64,000 nt of DNA, taken from contig OY969798.1 in the NCBI GenBank assembly GCA_963703165.1, positions 4,526,001-4,590,000 of the forward strand, given 5' to 3'. Of this stretch, positions 9,020 to 17,562 are shown piece by piece (position 1 is the first letter of the stretch; every line of letters begins with the position of its first letter). This DNA is from JBQTKD01 sp963703165. GTDB lineage: Bacteria; Actinomycetota; Actinomycetes; Sporichthyales; Sporichthyaceae. The notes below the pieces were generated by a model, which did no database searches, was not told where the DNA came from, and saw only the letters and a program-made list of their open reading frames with translations. The position numbers and the translations under genes were made by a program.

Positions 9020-9421
9020 GTGCAGGATCGTCCCGTGGAGATCCTCGGCAGTCGTGTCCTGATCCACCCGACCGACCCTGCGCGCTCGCGCGCGTTCTAC
9101 CGGGACACGCTCGGACTGGCGGTCTACCGCGAGTTCGGCGACCCGGCCGACCCCGGGCTGGTGTTCTTCCTCGGCCAGGGGCTGCTCGAGATCTCCGGCA
9201 GGTCGGACACTCCGCCCGAGGGGGTCGCCCTGTGGCTGCAGGTCCGCGACGTCCACACCGAGTACGCGAGGTTGACGGCCGCCGGAGTGCCGGTGCTGCG
9301 GGAACCGAAGCGCGAACCGTGGGGCCTGATCGAGGCGTGGATCGCCGATCCGGACGGGCTGCGGATCGTGCTCGTGGAGGTGCCGGCGGACCACCCGCTC
9401 CGACGCGACAACCGTCCTTGA
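9020..9421 (+). CDS. Glyoxalase/VOC superfamily protein
   Basis: 133 residues, single VOC module: ILGSRVLIHPTDPARSRAFY at the start, metal-ligand region EFGDPADPGLVFFLGQGLLE, and a final strand with a Glu ligand in LRIVLVEVP. It starts at a GTG directly after the previous stop; a second GTG at 9035 is an alternative. VOC enzymes use a metal ion for isomerisation, ring cleavage or lyase chemistry, or act as binding proteins; which applies is not visible. Confidence 0.8.
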   Translation: MQDRPVEILGSRVLIHPTDPARSRAFYRDTLGLAVYREFGDPADPGLVFFLGQGLLEISGRSDTPPEGVALWLQVRDVHTEYARLTAAGVPVLREPKREPWGLIEAWIADPDGLRIVLVEVPADHPLRRDNRP

Positions 9422-9434
9422 ATAACGTTGCCCT

Positions 9435-10334
9435 GTGACAAGTCTGCGAGAGGTACGGGATCGGATCGCCGCCGGCATCGTCGGCCGCCGCCACGAGCTT
9501 GATCTCGTGCTGGCCGCGGTCGCCGCCGGACGGGACATCGTGCTCGAGGGCCCCCCGGGAACCTCGAAGAGCACGCTGGTCCGCGCGATCACCCAGGAGT
9601 GGGGGATCCCGATGCTTTTCGTCGAGGGCAACGCCGACCTCACCCCCGCGAAGGTCGTCGGGCACCACAGCCCCTCGAAGGTGCTCCGCGATGACTACAG
9701 CTCTGACACCTTCGTCGACGGCCCGCTGGTCCAGGCCATGCGCTCGGGCGGGTTCCTCTATGTCGAGGAGCTGAACCGTGCACCGGAGGACACCCTCAAC
9801 ACCCTGCTGACGGCGATGGCCGAGCGGGAGATCACGGTGCCCCGCGTCGGCAAGGTGACGGCGGCGCCGACGTTCCGGATCATCGCTTCGATGAACCCCT
9901 ACGACAACGTCGGCACGACCCGGCTCTCGGCCTCGATCCACGACCGGTTCTGCCGCCTCGTCGTCGATTACCAGGACGACGCCGCCGAGCGGGCCATCGT
10001 CGCCCTGCGCGCGCCACTGGCCGACCTCGACGCCGAACCCCGTGCCCGGCTCGTCGCCGACTCCGTGGCGCTGACCCGAGCCACCCGGGACCACGACGAC
10101 CTTCGCATGGGCAGCAGTGTGCGCGGCGCGATCGACCTGGCCCTCGTGACCGCCCGGTTGCTCGAACTCGCCGAGGGCGACAACTACGCCGAGACCGTGT
10201 ACCTCGGCATGACCGTCGCGCTGTCCGGACGCGTCCACGTCGACGACGTCGCCGGCGCCACCGCGGAGGCGATCCTGCGGGAGATCTGGGAGGACCACTT
10301 CATCCTCAACCCCGCGATCGCCAAGCCCGGTTGA
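9435..10334 (+). CDS. MoxR-family AAA+ ATPase
   Basis: 299 residues. Walker A LEGPPGTSKSTLV near residue 36, Walker B region GGFLYVEELNRAPEDTLN near residue 106, sensor-1 ASMNPYDNVGTTRLS, and Arg-finger context IHDRF are all present. MoxR ATPases act as chaperones that insert cofactors or assemble enzyme complexes, normally together with a von Willebrand A partner, which follows 6 bases downstream. GTG start with the stop of the preceding gene 13 bases upstream. The client is not evident; oxygenases or oxidoreductases of the window are possible. Confidence 0.88.
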   Translation: MTSLREVRDRIAAGIVGRRHELDLVLAAVAAGRDIVLEGPPGTSKSTLVRAITQEWGIPMLFVEGNADLTPAKVVGHHSPSKVLRDDYSSDTFVDGPLVQAMRSGGFLYVEELNRAPEDTLNTLLTAMAEREITVPRVGKVTAAPTFRIIASMNPYDNVGTTRLSASIHDRFCRLVVDYQDDAAERAIVALRAPLADLDAEPRARLVADSVALTRATRDHDDLRMGSSVRGAIDLALVTARLLELAEGDNYAETVYLGMTVALSGRVHVDDVAGATAEAILREIWEDHFILNPAIAKPG

Positions 10335-10340
10335 AGGTCA

Positions 10341-11294
10341 ATGCCGGCGGACGGCCCCATCCGCCGCAAGGCCCGGCCCGGGCTGAAACCGTTACGGCGT
10401 AAGCCGAAAGTCCTCGACACCAAACCGACGCTGCACCGCGCCGAGGGGACGGGGCCGGTGGTGACCGGCGGCAAGAAGGGCAAGGGACCCGCCCAGGCCC
10501 GCGGTAAGGCCGCGCCCGGTTTCACCGAGGAGTCCGGGACCCTGCTGACCGCGGCGAGCAACCAGGAGGCCGACCCCCGGGTGCTCGCCCGGGCCCGGGA
10601 GATCGCGAACCGCCTCGCGCTGCCTCGCCCGTCCCGTCAGGCCGCGCCCCGTCGTGGGCCGGGCGAGTTGACGAGCGTGAAGTGGCGCGGGTCCGGTGAC
10701 GAGATCGACCTGGACGCCTCGCTCGAGGCGCTGCTCACCGACCCCCACCCGCAGGACGAGGACATCATCGTCCGCGAGTACGTGCGCCGCCGCCGCGCGA
10801 TCGTCCTGCTCATCGACGTCTCCGGCTCGATGCGAGGCGAACGCATCCGCACTGCAGCCGCCACCGTGGGTGCGTTGGCCGCGGAATTCGAACGCGACGA
10901 CCTCGCCGTCGTCGCGTTCGGCTCGGACGCGACGATGCTGTCGTCCCTCGGGGACCGCATCGCACCGCGACGACTCCTCGACGCCCTGCTGGGCATCCCG
11001 GCCCGCGGACTCACCAACGTCGCGTTCCCGTTGGAGATCGCCGGCGACGAACTGGCGCGCAGCCCGCTGCAGGAATCGCGGGTCCTGCTGCTCTCCGACT
11101 GCGTGCACAACGCCGGCCCGGACCCGCGTACCTTCGCCGCCCGCCTGAAGCGGCTTGACGTCCTGGTCGACACCTCGGGCGAGCACGACCTGGATCTGGC
11201 CCGCGATCTCGCGCGCCTCGGGCACGGCCGCCTCGCGGCCGTGCCCGATCACCGCCGAGTCGCCCCGGCGATCACGCGATTCTTCTGCGACTGA
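10341..11294 (+). CDS. VWA (CoxE-like) domain protein, MoxR partner
   Basis: 317 residues. A basic N-terminal tail (many Arg/Lys/Pro, about 100 residues) precedes a von Willebrand A domain with the MIDAS metal site IDVSGSMRGERI near residue 158 and later TNVAFPLE and LLSDCVHNAG. VWA proteins pair with MoxR ATPases in metal insertion and complex maturation. It is 6 bases after the moxR gene, so the two are co-expressed. It converges with the SDR gene 21 bases downstream. Confidence 0.85.
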   Translation: MPADGPIRRKARPGLKPLRRKPKVLDTKPTLHRAEGTGPVVTGGKKGKGPAQARGKAAPGFTEESGTLLTAASNQEADPRVLARAREIANRLALPRPSRQAAPRRGPGELTSVKWRGSGDEIDLDASLEALLTDPHPQDEDIIVREYVRRRRAIVLLIDVSGSMRGERIRTAAATVGALAAEFERDDLAVVAFGSDATMLSSLGDRIAPRRLLDALLGIPARGLTNVAFPLEIAGDELARSPLQESRVLLLSDCVHNAGPDPRTFAARLKRLDVLVDTSGEHDLDLARDLARLGHGRLAAVPDHRRVAPAITRFFCD

Positions 11295-11315
11295 CGCTGA
11301 GTCAGCCCCGTGCCG

Positions 11316-12167
11316 TCAGGCGGGGTGCGGAATCTTGAACGGAGAGATCGAGCCCGCGTCGACGACGTGCGTGGTTCCGGAGACGTACCGCGCTTCGTCC
11401 GACGCGAGGTACAGGACTGCGTTGGCGAGGTCGATGGCCTCGAGCCAGCGGACGGGGAGCGCGTTCATGGCCAGCGTCACCGCGCTGAGGTCCTCCTCGG
11501 ACGGGCTCTCCAGGTCGGGCCGGAAGATGCTCTTGAAGACGTCGTTGTTCACCATCGGTGTGTTCGCGAACCCGGGGTGCAACGAGTTGACCCGGATGTT
11601 GTGCGGCGCGGCTTCGATGGCGAGGGCCCGCATCAGGCCGGTGACGCCGTGCTTGGCGGCGACGTAGTGCGAGAGGCCGTTGAATCCGATCAGGCCGGCG
11701 ATCGAGCTGGTCAGGATGATCGACCCGCCACGACCGCGCTCGATCATCGCCGGGATCGTCGCCGTGGTCGTCTTCCACACGCCCATCAGGTTGACGTCCA
11801 GCATCTCCTGGACCTTCTCCTCGGGCAGCTCCCAGGAAGGCCCCAACGTGGCGATGCCGGCGTTGGCGACGACGATGTCGATGCCACCGAACTCCGCGAC
11901 CGCCTCCTCCACCACAGCCTGCATGCCGGCGAGGTCGCGGACGTCGACCTGGCGGGCCAGCACCCGGCGATCCTGCTCCTCGACGAGTTTCGCGGTCTCC
12001 GCCAGATCGTCCGGCGTCGCCATCGGGTAGTCCACGGATGCCAACTGCGAACAGATGTCGAGGGCGACGATGTCCGCGCCCTCCTCCGCGAGCCGGATCG
12101 CGTGCGCGCGGCCTTGACCGCGTGCAGCGCCGGTGATGAAGGCGACCTTGCCCGAGACACGTCCCAT
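11316..12167 (-). CDS. Mycofactocin-type SDR family oxidoreductase
   Basis: 283 residues. The NAD-binding start GRVSGKVAFITGAARGQG near residue 2, with a long insert between beta-2 and the next helix (DICSQLASVDYPMATPDDLA), is the hallmark of mycofactocin-coupled SDRs, which hold NAD tightly and pass electrons to mycofactocin. The active site is Ser in ILTSSIAG and YVAAK near residue 182. It oxidises an alcohol; substrate unknown. A close paralogue of equal length lies immediately upstream. No mycofactocin biosynthesis genes are in the window. Confidence 0.88.
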   Translation of the reverse strand: MGRVSGKVAFITGAARGQGRAHAIRLAEEGADIVALDICSQLASVDYPMATPDDLAETAKLVEEQDRRVLARQVDVRDLAGMQAVVEEAVAEFGGIDIVVANAGIATLGPSWELPEEKVQEMLDVNLMGVWKTTTATIPAMIERGRGGSIILTSSIAGLIGFNGLSHYVAAKHGVTGLMRALAIEAAPHNIRVNSLHPGFANTPMVNNDVFKSIFRPDLESPSEEDLSAVTLAMNALPVRWLEAIDLANAVLYLASDEARYVSGTTHVVDAGSISPFKIPHPA

Positions 12168-12193
12168 GGTCTTACTCCTTTGCGAAGTGTGAA

Positions 12194-12208
12194 CTGACGT
12201 ATCGTCAG
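12194..12208. promoter_or_regulatory. Perfect 15-bp palindrome upstream of the distal SDR gene
   Basis: CTGACG-TAT-CGTCAG, two perfect 6-base arms with a 3-base centre, 27 bases upstream of the SDR start at 12167 and overlapping the stop codon of the upstream SDR gene. The arm geometry resembles operators of dimeric TetR or GntR repressors. The function is inferred from position and symmetry only. Confidence 0.45.
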
Positions 12209-13056
12209 ACGCTGTGCGGAATCTTGAACGGGATAGTAGCGCCGAGGTCGATGACCTGCGTGGTGCCGGTGATGCAGCGGGATTCGTCGGAGGCGAGGAA
12301 CAGCACCAGGTTGGCGATGTCCTCCGGTTCGGCCCAGGACTGCTTCATGGCGTTGAAGTGGATGTACGCGTCCTTGGCTTCCTCGGGGGTGGGGTTGTCC
12401 AGGTGCGGGAGGAACAGCTTGTAGACCGCCGGGTTGTTGACCATGTCGGTGTTCACCAGCGTGGGGTGCACCGAGTTCGCGCGGATGTTGTACGGCGCGA
12501 GTTCCACGGCGAGCACGCGCATCAGACCGACCACGCCGTGCTTCGCGGCCGTGTAGTGCGCGAGGTTCGCGAACGGGATCAGGCCGGCGATGGAGCTGGT
12601 GAGGATGATCGAGCCGCCCTTCTTACGCTCGATCATCGACGGGATGGCGGCCTTGACCGTCTTCCATACGCCGGTGAGGTTGATGTCGAGCATGTTCTGC
12701 CACTGCTCTTCGGTCAGCTCCCAGACCGCGCCTGAGTCGGCGATGCCGGCGTTGGCCACGACGATGTCGATCCCGCCGAACTCGGCGATCGCCTGATCGA
12801 CCGCGGTCTGCAAGCCGCCGGCGTCGCGCACGTCGACCTGGTGGCTCAGGATCCGACGGTCCTGTTCCTCGACCATCTTCACGGTCGTCGCCAGGTCGTC
12901 CGGGGTGGCCAGATCGTAGGGCGCCGTGCTGACCTGCGAACAGATGTCGATCGCAACGATGTCAGCGCCCTCTTCGGCGAGCCGGATCGCCTCCGCGCGC
13001 CCCTGCCCACGCGCTGCACCGGTGATGAGCGCGACCTTGCCCGACACACGTCCCAT
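12205..13056 (-). CDS. Mycofactocin-type SDR family oxidoreductase
   Basis: 283 residues from an ATG preceded by AAAGGAG; the frame is open further upstream but that extension is Arg/Pro-rich shadow sequence. Features: GRVSGKVALITGAARGQG, the mycofactocin-type insert DICSQVSTAPYDLATPDDLA, catalytic Ser in ILTSSIAG and YTAAK near residue 182. It shares most residues with the downstream copy, so the pair is a tandem duplication. The 37-base spacer between them contains a perfect palindrome. Confidence 0.88.
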   Translation of the reverse strand: MGRVSGKVALITGAARGQGRAEAIRLAEEGADIVAIDICSQVSTAPYDLATPDDLATTVKMVEEQDRRILSHQVDVRDAGGLQTAVDQAIAEFGGIDIVVANAGIADSGAVWELTEEQWQNMLDINLTGVWKTVKAAIPSMIERKKGGSIILTSSIAGLIPFANLAHYTAAKHGVVGLMRVLAVELAPYNIRANSVHPTLVNTDMVNNPAVYKLFLPHLDNPTPEEAKDAYIHFNAMKQSWAEPEDIANLVLFLASDESRCITGTTQVIDLGATIPFKIPHSV

Positions 13057-13377
13057 GTCGACTCCTTTGTCGAGGGTTCTTTCAGGCACGCTATCGAGGC
13101 GACCTGGGCGCCGTAAGGGCCTCCCCTCCGGAAATCGCCACCCACGCCGGCGCTGCGGCCGGAGGGTCGGTCGCTCACGGCGCGGGGCGCACGATGTCGC
13201 GGTCGGACGCCCAGGCCGCGGGCGGGCCGAGCACGCCCTCGAGGGCTGCTCCGCACCCCACTCGGCTCCCACGCGGTCCGCGGCGTCGGCAGCTGCGGCG
13301 ACCGGCAGCTGCAACGCTCGGCAGCTGCAACGCTCGTCGACGCGTCCGCGGTGGCCCACGGAGCGTCCCGACGTCGG
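13057..13377. other. Intergenic region between SDR and GDPD genes
   Basis: This 321-base stretch lies upstream of the SDR gene at 12205-13056 and downstream of the phosphodiesterase gene. It holds the ribosome-binding site of the SDR next to 13056 and a 16-base tandem repeat at 13287-13334. I see no convincing protein or RNA gene. Open frames crossing it have the composition of high-GC shadow sequence. Confidence 0.5.
13287..13334. repeat. Three-copy 16-bp tandem repeat
   Basis: Units begin at 13287, 13303 and 13319, exactly 16 bases apart, each starting CGGCAGCTGC. The second and third are identical (CGGCAGCTGCAACGCT); the first diverges in its last 6 bases. Each contains the palindrome GCAGCTGC. 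It lies about 44 bases past the end of the phosphodiesterase gene and 230 bases upstream of the SDR start. Role unknown. Confidence 0.7.
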
Positions 13378-14253
13378 TTACCAGCCGTACTCGGCACCCC
13401 AGCCGCCCTGGTCGGCCGATCCACCGCCGGCCGAGGATCCACCGCCGGCCGAGGAGCCACCGCCGGACGAGCGGGCGCCCCCGACAGAGTTGACGAGCAC
13501 ACCGTCAGCGCCGCGGGCCCGCCCGGATTTCTCGGAATAGCGCTGACCCTCGACCGTGTAGACCTTCTGACCCTTCTTGTGGGCCTTGCGGACCAGGGCA
13601 TTGGTCACCGTGACGTTGAAGGGGACCAGCACTGGATAGTTCGAGTTCCATCCCGAAGCGGTGTTGAAGACGTATCCCAGGCGGCCGGCACCGGCGCGCT
13701 TCATGGTGGTCAACTGGGCCCTGGAGCTGCCGATCACGGTGACACGGTTGCCGAGTCCGCTGCCGCGGATGGCGGAGACGATCACCTTCGCCTGACGCGG
13801 GCTCGGCGACTTCACGTGGACGAAGACCTTCGACGTGCTCGAGCGCCCTCGGACAAAGCTCAGGGCCTGGTTCAGGGTCGGCACCCGCTGGCCACGAAAG
13901 GCCGCGTCGAACCAACTGCCCGCGTCGCATCGGCGCAGGCGTTCCCAGGTGAAGCTACGGACCAAGCCGCTGCAGTTGGTGGTCCGGTCCACGTAGAAGT
14001 CGTGCATGACCACCGGGACGCCGTCGCGCGTGAAGTGGACGTCGAATTCAATCCCGTCGACGCGCTGCTTCAGCGCCGAGCCGAACGCGGCGAGGGTGGA
14101 CTCCGGTGTGACACCGCTGCCGCCGCGATGGGCGATGGTCTCGTCGCGCGAACTGGCGCTCGCCCCGGTTGCGCTCAGGCCGGTGGCGGACGTGGCCGCC
14201 ACGGCCACAATGGCAAGGCGACGGTAGGTGGACCTGCGTCGAGTGGTGGTCAC
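13378..14253 (-). CDS. Secreted glycerophosphodiester phosphodiesterase
   Basis: 291 residues, GTG start with GGGAG upstream. A basic signal sequence (residues 1-34, ending ATGASA) is followed by the GDPD catalytic start IAHRGGSGVTPESTLAAF near residue 40, the metal and acid-base segment GIEFDVHFTRDGVPVVMHDF near residue 66, and the later HVKSPSP. It hydrolyses glycerophosphodiesters to glycerol-3-phosphate and an alcohol outside the membrane. The C-terminal 30 residues are an unusual repetitive Gly/Ser tail (GGGSSAGGGSSAGGGS) ending in aromatic residues. Confidence 0.88.
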   Translation of the reverse strand: MTTTRRRSTYRRLAIVAVAATSATGLSATGASASSRDETIAHRGGSGVTPESTLAAFGSALKQRVDGIEFDVHFTRDGVPVVMHDFYVDRTTNCSGLVRSFTWERLRRCDAGSWFDAAFRGQRVPTLNQALSFVRGRSSTSKVFVHVKSPSPRQAKVIVSAIRGSGLGNRVTVIGSSRAQLTTMKRAGAGRLGYVFNTASGWNSNYPVLVPFNVTVTNALVRKAHKKGQKVYTVEGQRYSEKSGRARGADGVLVNSVGGARSSGGGSSAGGGSSAGGGSADQGGWGAEYGW

Positions 14254-14381
14254 GATCGACTCCCGTTGATGAAACCGTCCCGTGGTTCGAGAAGCGGTGT
14301 CGAAGTCGATCTTGAGCTATCCGAGGCCGGTGGAACCCCGACCAGTCGGAAAAATGCCCTTCTATTGGTACATCGGCAGGA

Positions 14382-15017
14382 TCATTTGGTGCCGAACAGG
14401 CGGTCGCCGCAGTCGCCGAGGCCTGGGCGGATGTAGCCGTGGTCGTCGAGTTCGCGGTCGATCGCGGCGGTGTAGATCGGCACGTCAGGGTGGTGGCGGC
14501 GCAGGTTCGCGATGCCCTCGGGGGCGGCGACGAGGCTGACGAAGCGGATCGAGCGCGGTCCGGTCTCCTTGACCCGATCGATGGCGGCGACCGCGGAGTT
14601 GCCCGTCGCCAGCATGGGGTCGAGCACGATCGCGTCGCGCTCGGGCATCTCCGAGGGCACCTTGAAGTAGTACTCGACGGCCACCAGCGTCTTGGGGTCG
14701 CGGTAGATGCCGACGTGCCCGATCCGGGCCCCGGGTACGACCTCAAGCATGCCGTCCAGGAAGCCGTTCCCGGCCCGCATCACGGACACGAAGACGGTCT
14801 TGCGACCGTCGATCATCGGGCCGGTCGTCTTCTCCAGCGGCGTCTCGATCTCGACCAGCGCGGTGGGCATGTCGCGGGTGACCTCGTAGGCCATCAGCAT
14901 GCTGACCTCCCGCAGGAGCTCACGGAAGCTCTTGGTGGAGCGGTCCTTCTGCCGCATCAGGGTGAGCTTGTGCTGCACCAACGGGTGCGAGATGACCTGC
15001 ACGTCGGGATCGGTCAC
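14382..15017 (-). CDS. upp: Uracil phosphoribosyltransferase
   Basis: 211 residues, GTG start with AGGAGGAG upstream. The PRPP-binding motif LDPMLATGNSAVAAID is near residue 129, and the C-terminal uracil-binding run YIRPGLGDCGDRLFGTK is intact; the length matches the usual 208 residues. It makes UMP from uracil and PRPP. It is the last gene of a minus-strand cluster with URC4 (13 bases upstream) and URC1 homologues, so here it probably corresponds to the URC6 step of uracil catabolism, as well as to pyrimidine salvage. Confidence 0.93.
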   Translation of the reverse strand: MTDPDVQVISHPLVQHKLTLMRQKDRSTKSFRELLREVSMLMAYEVTRDMPTALVEIETPLEKTTGPMIDGRKTVFVSVMRAGNGFLDGMLEVVPGARIGHVGIYRDPKTLVAVEYYFKVPSEMPERDAIVLDPMLATGNSAVAAIDRVKETGPRSIRFVSLVAAPEGIANLRRHHPDVPIYTAAIDRELDDHGYIRPGLGDCGDRLFGTK

Positions 15018-15030
15018 GGATCACTCCTCC

Positions 15031-16194
15031 TCAGAAGACGGTGCCGTCGCCGACGACGGTGACAGGGGGTGGGCCACCGGGGCGGCGTTCGGCAGCAATG
15101 ATCCGCCCGGCGGTCCAACTGCCGCCCTCGAGCAGACAGGCCAGGGGGAGTGCGGGTGCGCCGAGTCGGTCGCGGACGGCGGGGGCGAGTTCGTCGAGCA
15201 GTGCCACGGTCAGTGCTCGCCACTCGATCACCCACTCGTCGGCCGGGGTGAACGTCGGGAGCGGGTGGCCGGCGCGGGGGACGATCAGGCCCGTGTCGAG
15301 CAGCAGCCCACCGTTGCGGTACTCCGGCAGCCCGGTCAGATCGTCCAGGCCGGTCACGGCGACGCCGGCCCACTCGAACGGTTCGACGAGGGAGTAGGTC
15401 AGCCACTGACTCAGCTTGTGGAACGGCACCCAGCCGGTCGGGTGCGGCCAGACGTCGCCGAGGGGCCAGGTGGTGCCGTCGACGTCGAGGCTCTGACCGC
15501 TGGGCCAGATGGAGCTGAGACCGTCGAGCAGAAAACGGAGGATATCCCTTGCCCCGACGGTGTTCTGATCCGATGTCAGGAGACGGAACATGCCGCCAGG
15601 ACGGCCGTCGGGCCAGGCGTGCAGCGCGACGGCGAGGCGGTGGAGCAGTTCGGCGCGGCCGTCCAGGCCGACGAGCGGGTTGCCGTCGGTGACCTGAAAG
15701 ATCGCGGCGAGATCGGACGCTTCGAGGCAGGCCAGCGCCTCGGCGTCGACGCGTTGCCGGTCGTCGGGGTCGTCGGAGAACATGCCCGCGAGGAAGGCGT
15801 CGAGGCTCGCGACCGCGAGGCCCTCCGACCGGGTGAGGATCTCGCCGGTCGCGTCGCGGTAGGACCAGGACGGTCCGGCACCGGCGTCGAGCAACACGCT
15901 GACGACGGCGAGGTCGATGCGGGACGCCGTCGACATCTCGGGCACGCGGTCCCCGAAGTGCCGCCAGCGCGAGTGGTACGGCACAACGAGGTCGGGGAAG
16001 CGGGACGCGGTGATCGTCGCGATGCGGTGGACGACATCGACGGCACAGCGCTCGCCGAGGGTGAAGTGCTCGGACCTGCCCTCGCGGACGAAGGCCAGGA
16101 CCTCCGCGCACCGGCGCCGGACGCTCGCGACGTCGCGCAGGTCGGCGACGACCGACGGGACGGGGCCGAACAGGCCCCCGTCAGAGTCCGTCAT
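15031..16194 (-). CDS. DUF1688 (URC4/Urg3) family protein, uracil catabolism
   Basis: 387 residues. Family features include VRRRCAEVLAFVREGRSEHF near residue 25, SRWRHFGDRV near residue 73, a central WPHPTGWVPFHKLSQWLTYS near residue 260, and FEWAGVAVTGLDDLTGLPEY near residue 285. DUF1688 proteins (URC4 in Lachancea, Urg3 in fission yeast) are needed for the non-reductive uracil catabolic pathway; the exact reaction is not established. The start overlaps the stop of the GTP cyclohydrolase II-like gene by 14 bases, and upp follows, giving the complete URC1-URC4-UPRT set. Confidence 0.85.
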   Translation of the reverse strand: MTDSDGGLFGPVPSVVADLRDVASVRRRCAEVLAFVREGRSEHFTLGERCAVDVVHRIATITASRFPDLVVPYHSRWRHFGDRVPEMSTASRIDLAVVSVLLDAGAGPSWSYRDATGEILTRSEGLAVASLDAFLAGMFSDDPDDRQRVDAEALACLEASDLAAIFQVTDGNPLVGLDGRAELLHRLAVALHAWPDGRPGGMFRLLTSDQNTVGARDILRFLLDGLSSIWPSGQSLDVDGTTWPLGDVWPHPTGWVPFHKLSQWLTYSLVEPFEWAGVAVTGLDDLTGLPEYRNGGLLLDTGLIVPRAGHPLPTFTPADEWVIEWRALTVALLDELAPAVRDRLGAPALPLACLLEGGSWTAGRIIAAERRPGGPPPVTVVGDGTVF

Positions 16195-17482
16195 CGGCGC
16201 CGCCGGTCAGCGAGCGACCCTGCACCTCGGCGAGGCGGGCGGCGTCGGGTACCTCGCCGTCGGTGAAGTAACCGGCGGCGAGCTTCGCCTCCATCTCGAC
16301 GCGGGCGTCCGCGGGAACCAGTGCGTCGGGGATCTTGACGCGCTCGCGCACCTCGATGCCGCTGCCGGTGATGGCGTCGTACTTGTCGTTGCTCATGCTG
16401 ACCAGGCGGTGGATGACCGTGATACCCAGCCAGTGCAGGACGTCGGGCATGAGCTCCTGGAACCGCATGTCCTGCACGCCCGCGACGCACTCGGTGCGCA
16501 GGAAGTACTTGTCCGCGCTGTCTCCGCCGAGCTGGCGCTTGCGGGCGTTGTAGACGAGGAACTTGGTGACCTCGCCGAGCGCCCGGCCCTCCTTGCGGCT
16601 GTACGCGATGAGTCCGACGCCGCCCTGCTGTGCCCCGGCGATGCATTCCTCGATCGCGTGCGTGAGGTAGGGGCGACAGGTGCAGATGTCCGACCCGAAC
16701 ACGTCGGAGCCGTTGCACTCGTCGTGCACCCGTGCGGTGAGCGTGATCGCGGGGTCCGCGAGGTCGCGCAGCTTGCCGAAGACGTAGAGGGTCTGGCCGC
16801 CGATCGGCGGGAGGAACACCTCGAGGTCGCTGCGGGTGACCAGCTCCGGGTGCATGCCGCCGGTCTCCTCGAACAGCGCGCGGCGCAGGGCCGCCTCCGT
16901 CACGTTGAACCGCTGCGCGACGCCCGGGAGCCACCACACCGGTTCGAGCGCGACCTTGGTGACCACAGCGGAGCCGTCGTCGAGCAGGAAGCGGCCGTCA
17001 GGGGTCAGACGGCCGTCGGCGATCGCGTGGCGCACCTCCGGCAGGTGAATGTGCGCCTGGGTCACGGCGATGGTCGGGCGGATGTCGAACCCGGCCGCGA
17101 GTTGCTCGGCGAAGACCTCCGCGACGCGGGCGCCCCACGGGTCGATGGAAACGATCGCTTGCGGGTCGCCCCACGCCGGGTACGGGCCGGTGGCGTCGGT
17201 GGGGGCGGTGTCGGTGAGGTCCGCCCGGTGGCCGCGGACGAGCGTCCCCGCGGCGACGGCCAATGCCCGATACACGCCATAACTACCGCTGTGGGTGCCG
17301 ACGACGTTGCGGTGACTGCGATGGGTGGTGGTCCCGACGACCGGCCCGCGCTGCGCCGGATCGCTCGCCCCCCAGACAAGGGACGGCACGGCGCCGGGTG
17401 CCGGGTGCGAGGTCAGCCGGATGTGCGTCGTCCGCGGGCCAGGGTCGAGCGCGTCCGGAGGGTTCGGTTCCTGCCCTGTCAT
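16181..17482 (-). CDS. GTP cyclohydrolase II-like protein (URC1), uracil catabolism
   Basis: 433 residues, much longer than riboflavin-pathway RibA (about 200). The C-terminal half has the GCH II zinc site: Cys, ten residues, then CTC in ECNGSDVFGSDICTCRPYL near residue 240, followed by GVGLIAYSRKEGRALGE. The N-terminal extension with VVGTHSGSYGVYRALAVAAG is typical of the URC1 branch, which acts in uracil degradation rather than riboflavin synthesis. The ATG at 17482 has GGGAG 8 bases upstream. It heads the three-gene cluster with URC4 and UPRT. Confidence 0.88.
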   Translation of the reverse strand: MTGQEPNPPDALDPGPRTTHIRLTSHPAPGAVPSLVWGASDPAQRGPVVGTTTHRSHRNVVGTHSGSYGVYRALAVAAGTLVRGHRADLTDTAPTDATGPYPAWGDPQAIVSIDPWGARVAEVFAEQLAAGFDIRPTIAVTQAHIHLPEVRHAIADGRLTPDGRFLLDDGSAVVTKVALEPVWWLPGVAQRFNVTEAALRRALFEETGGMHPELVTRSDLEVFLPPIGGQTLYVFGKLRDLADPAITLTARVHDECNGSDVFGSDICTCRPYLTHAIEECIAGAQQGGVGLIAYSRKEGRALGEVTKFLVYNARKRQLGGDSADKYFLRTECVAGVQDMRFQELMPDVLHWLGITVIHRLVSMSNDKYDAITGSGIEVRERVKIPDALVPADARVEMEAKLAAGYFTDGEVPDAARLAEVQGRSLTGGADDGL

Positions 17483-17562
17483 CGCTGCTGCTCCCGGCCA
17501 TGGCGGCGGCACACTGGACGCTGTCGTGATCAGTGTGCCGTGGGAGGTGCCCTCCGCGTGGG

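Noticed and set aside
12205..13359. Longer start for the second mycofactocin-type SDR
   Set aside because: The 100-residue extension is Arg/Pro-rich; ATG 13056 follows AAAGGAG and gives the same length as the paralogue.
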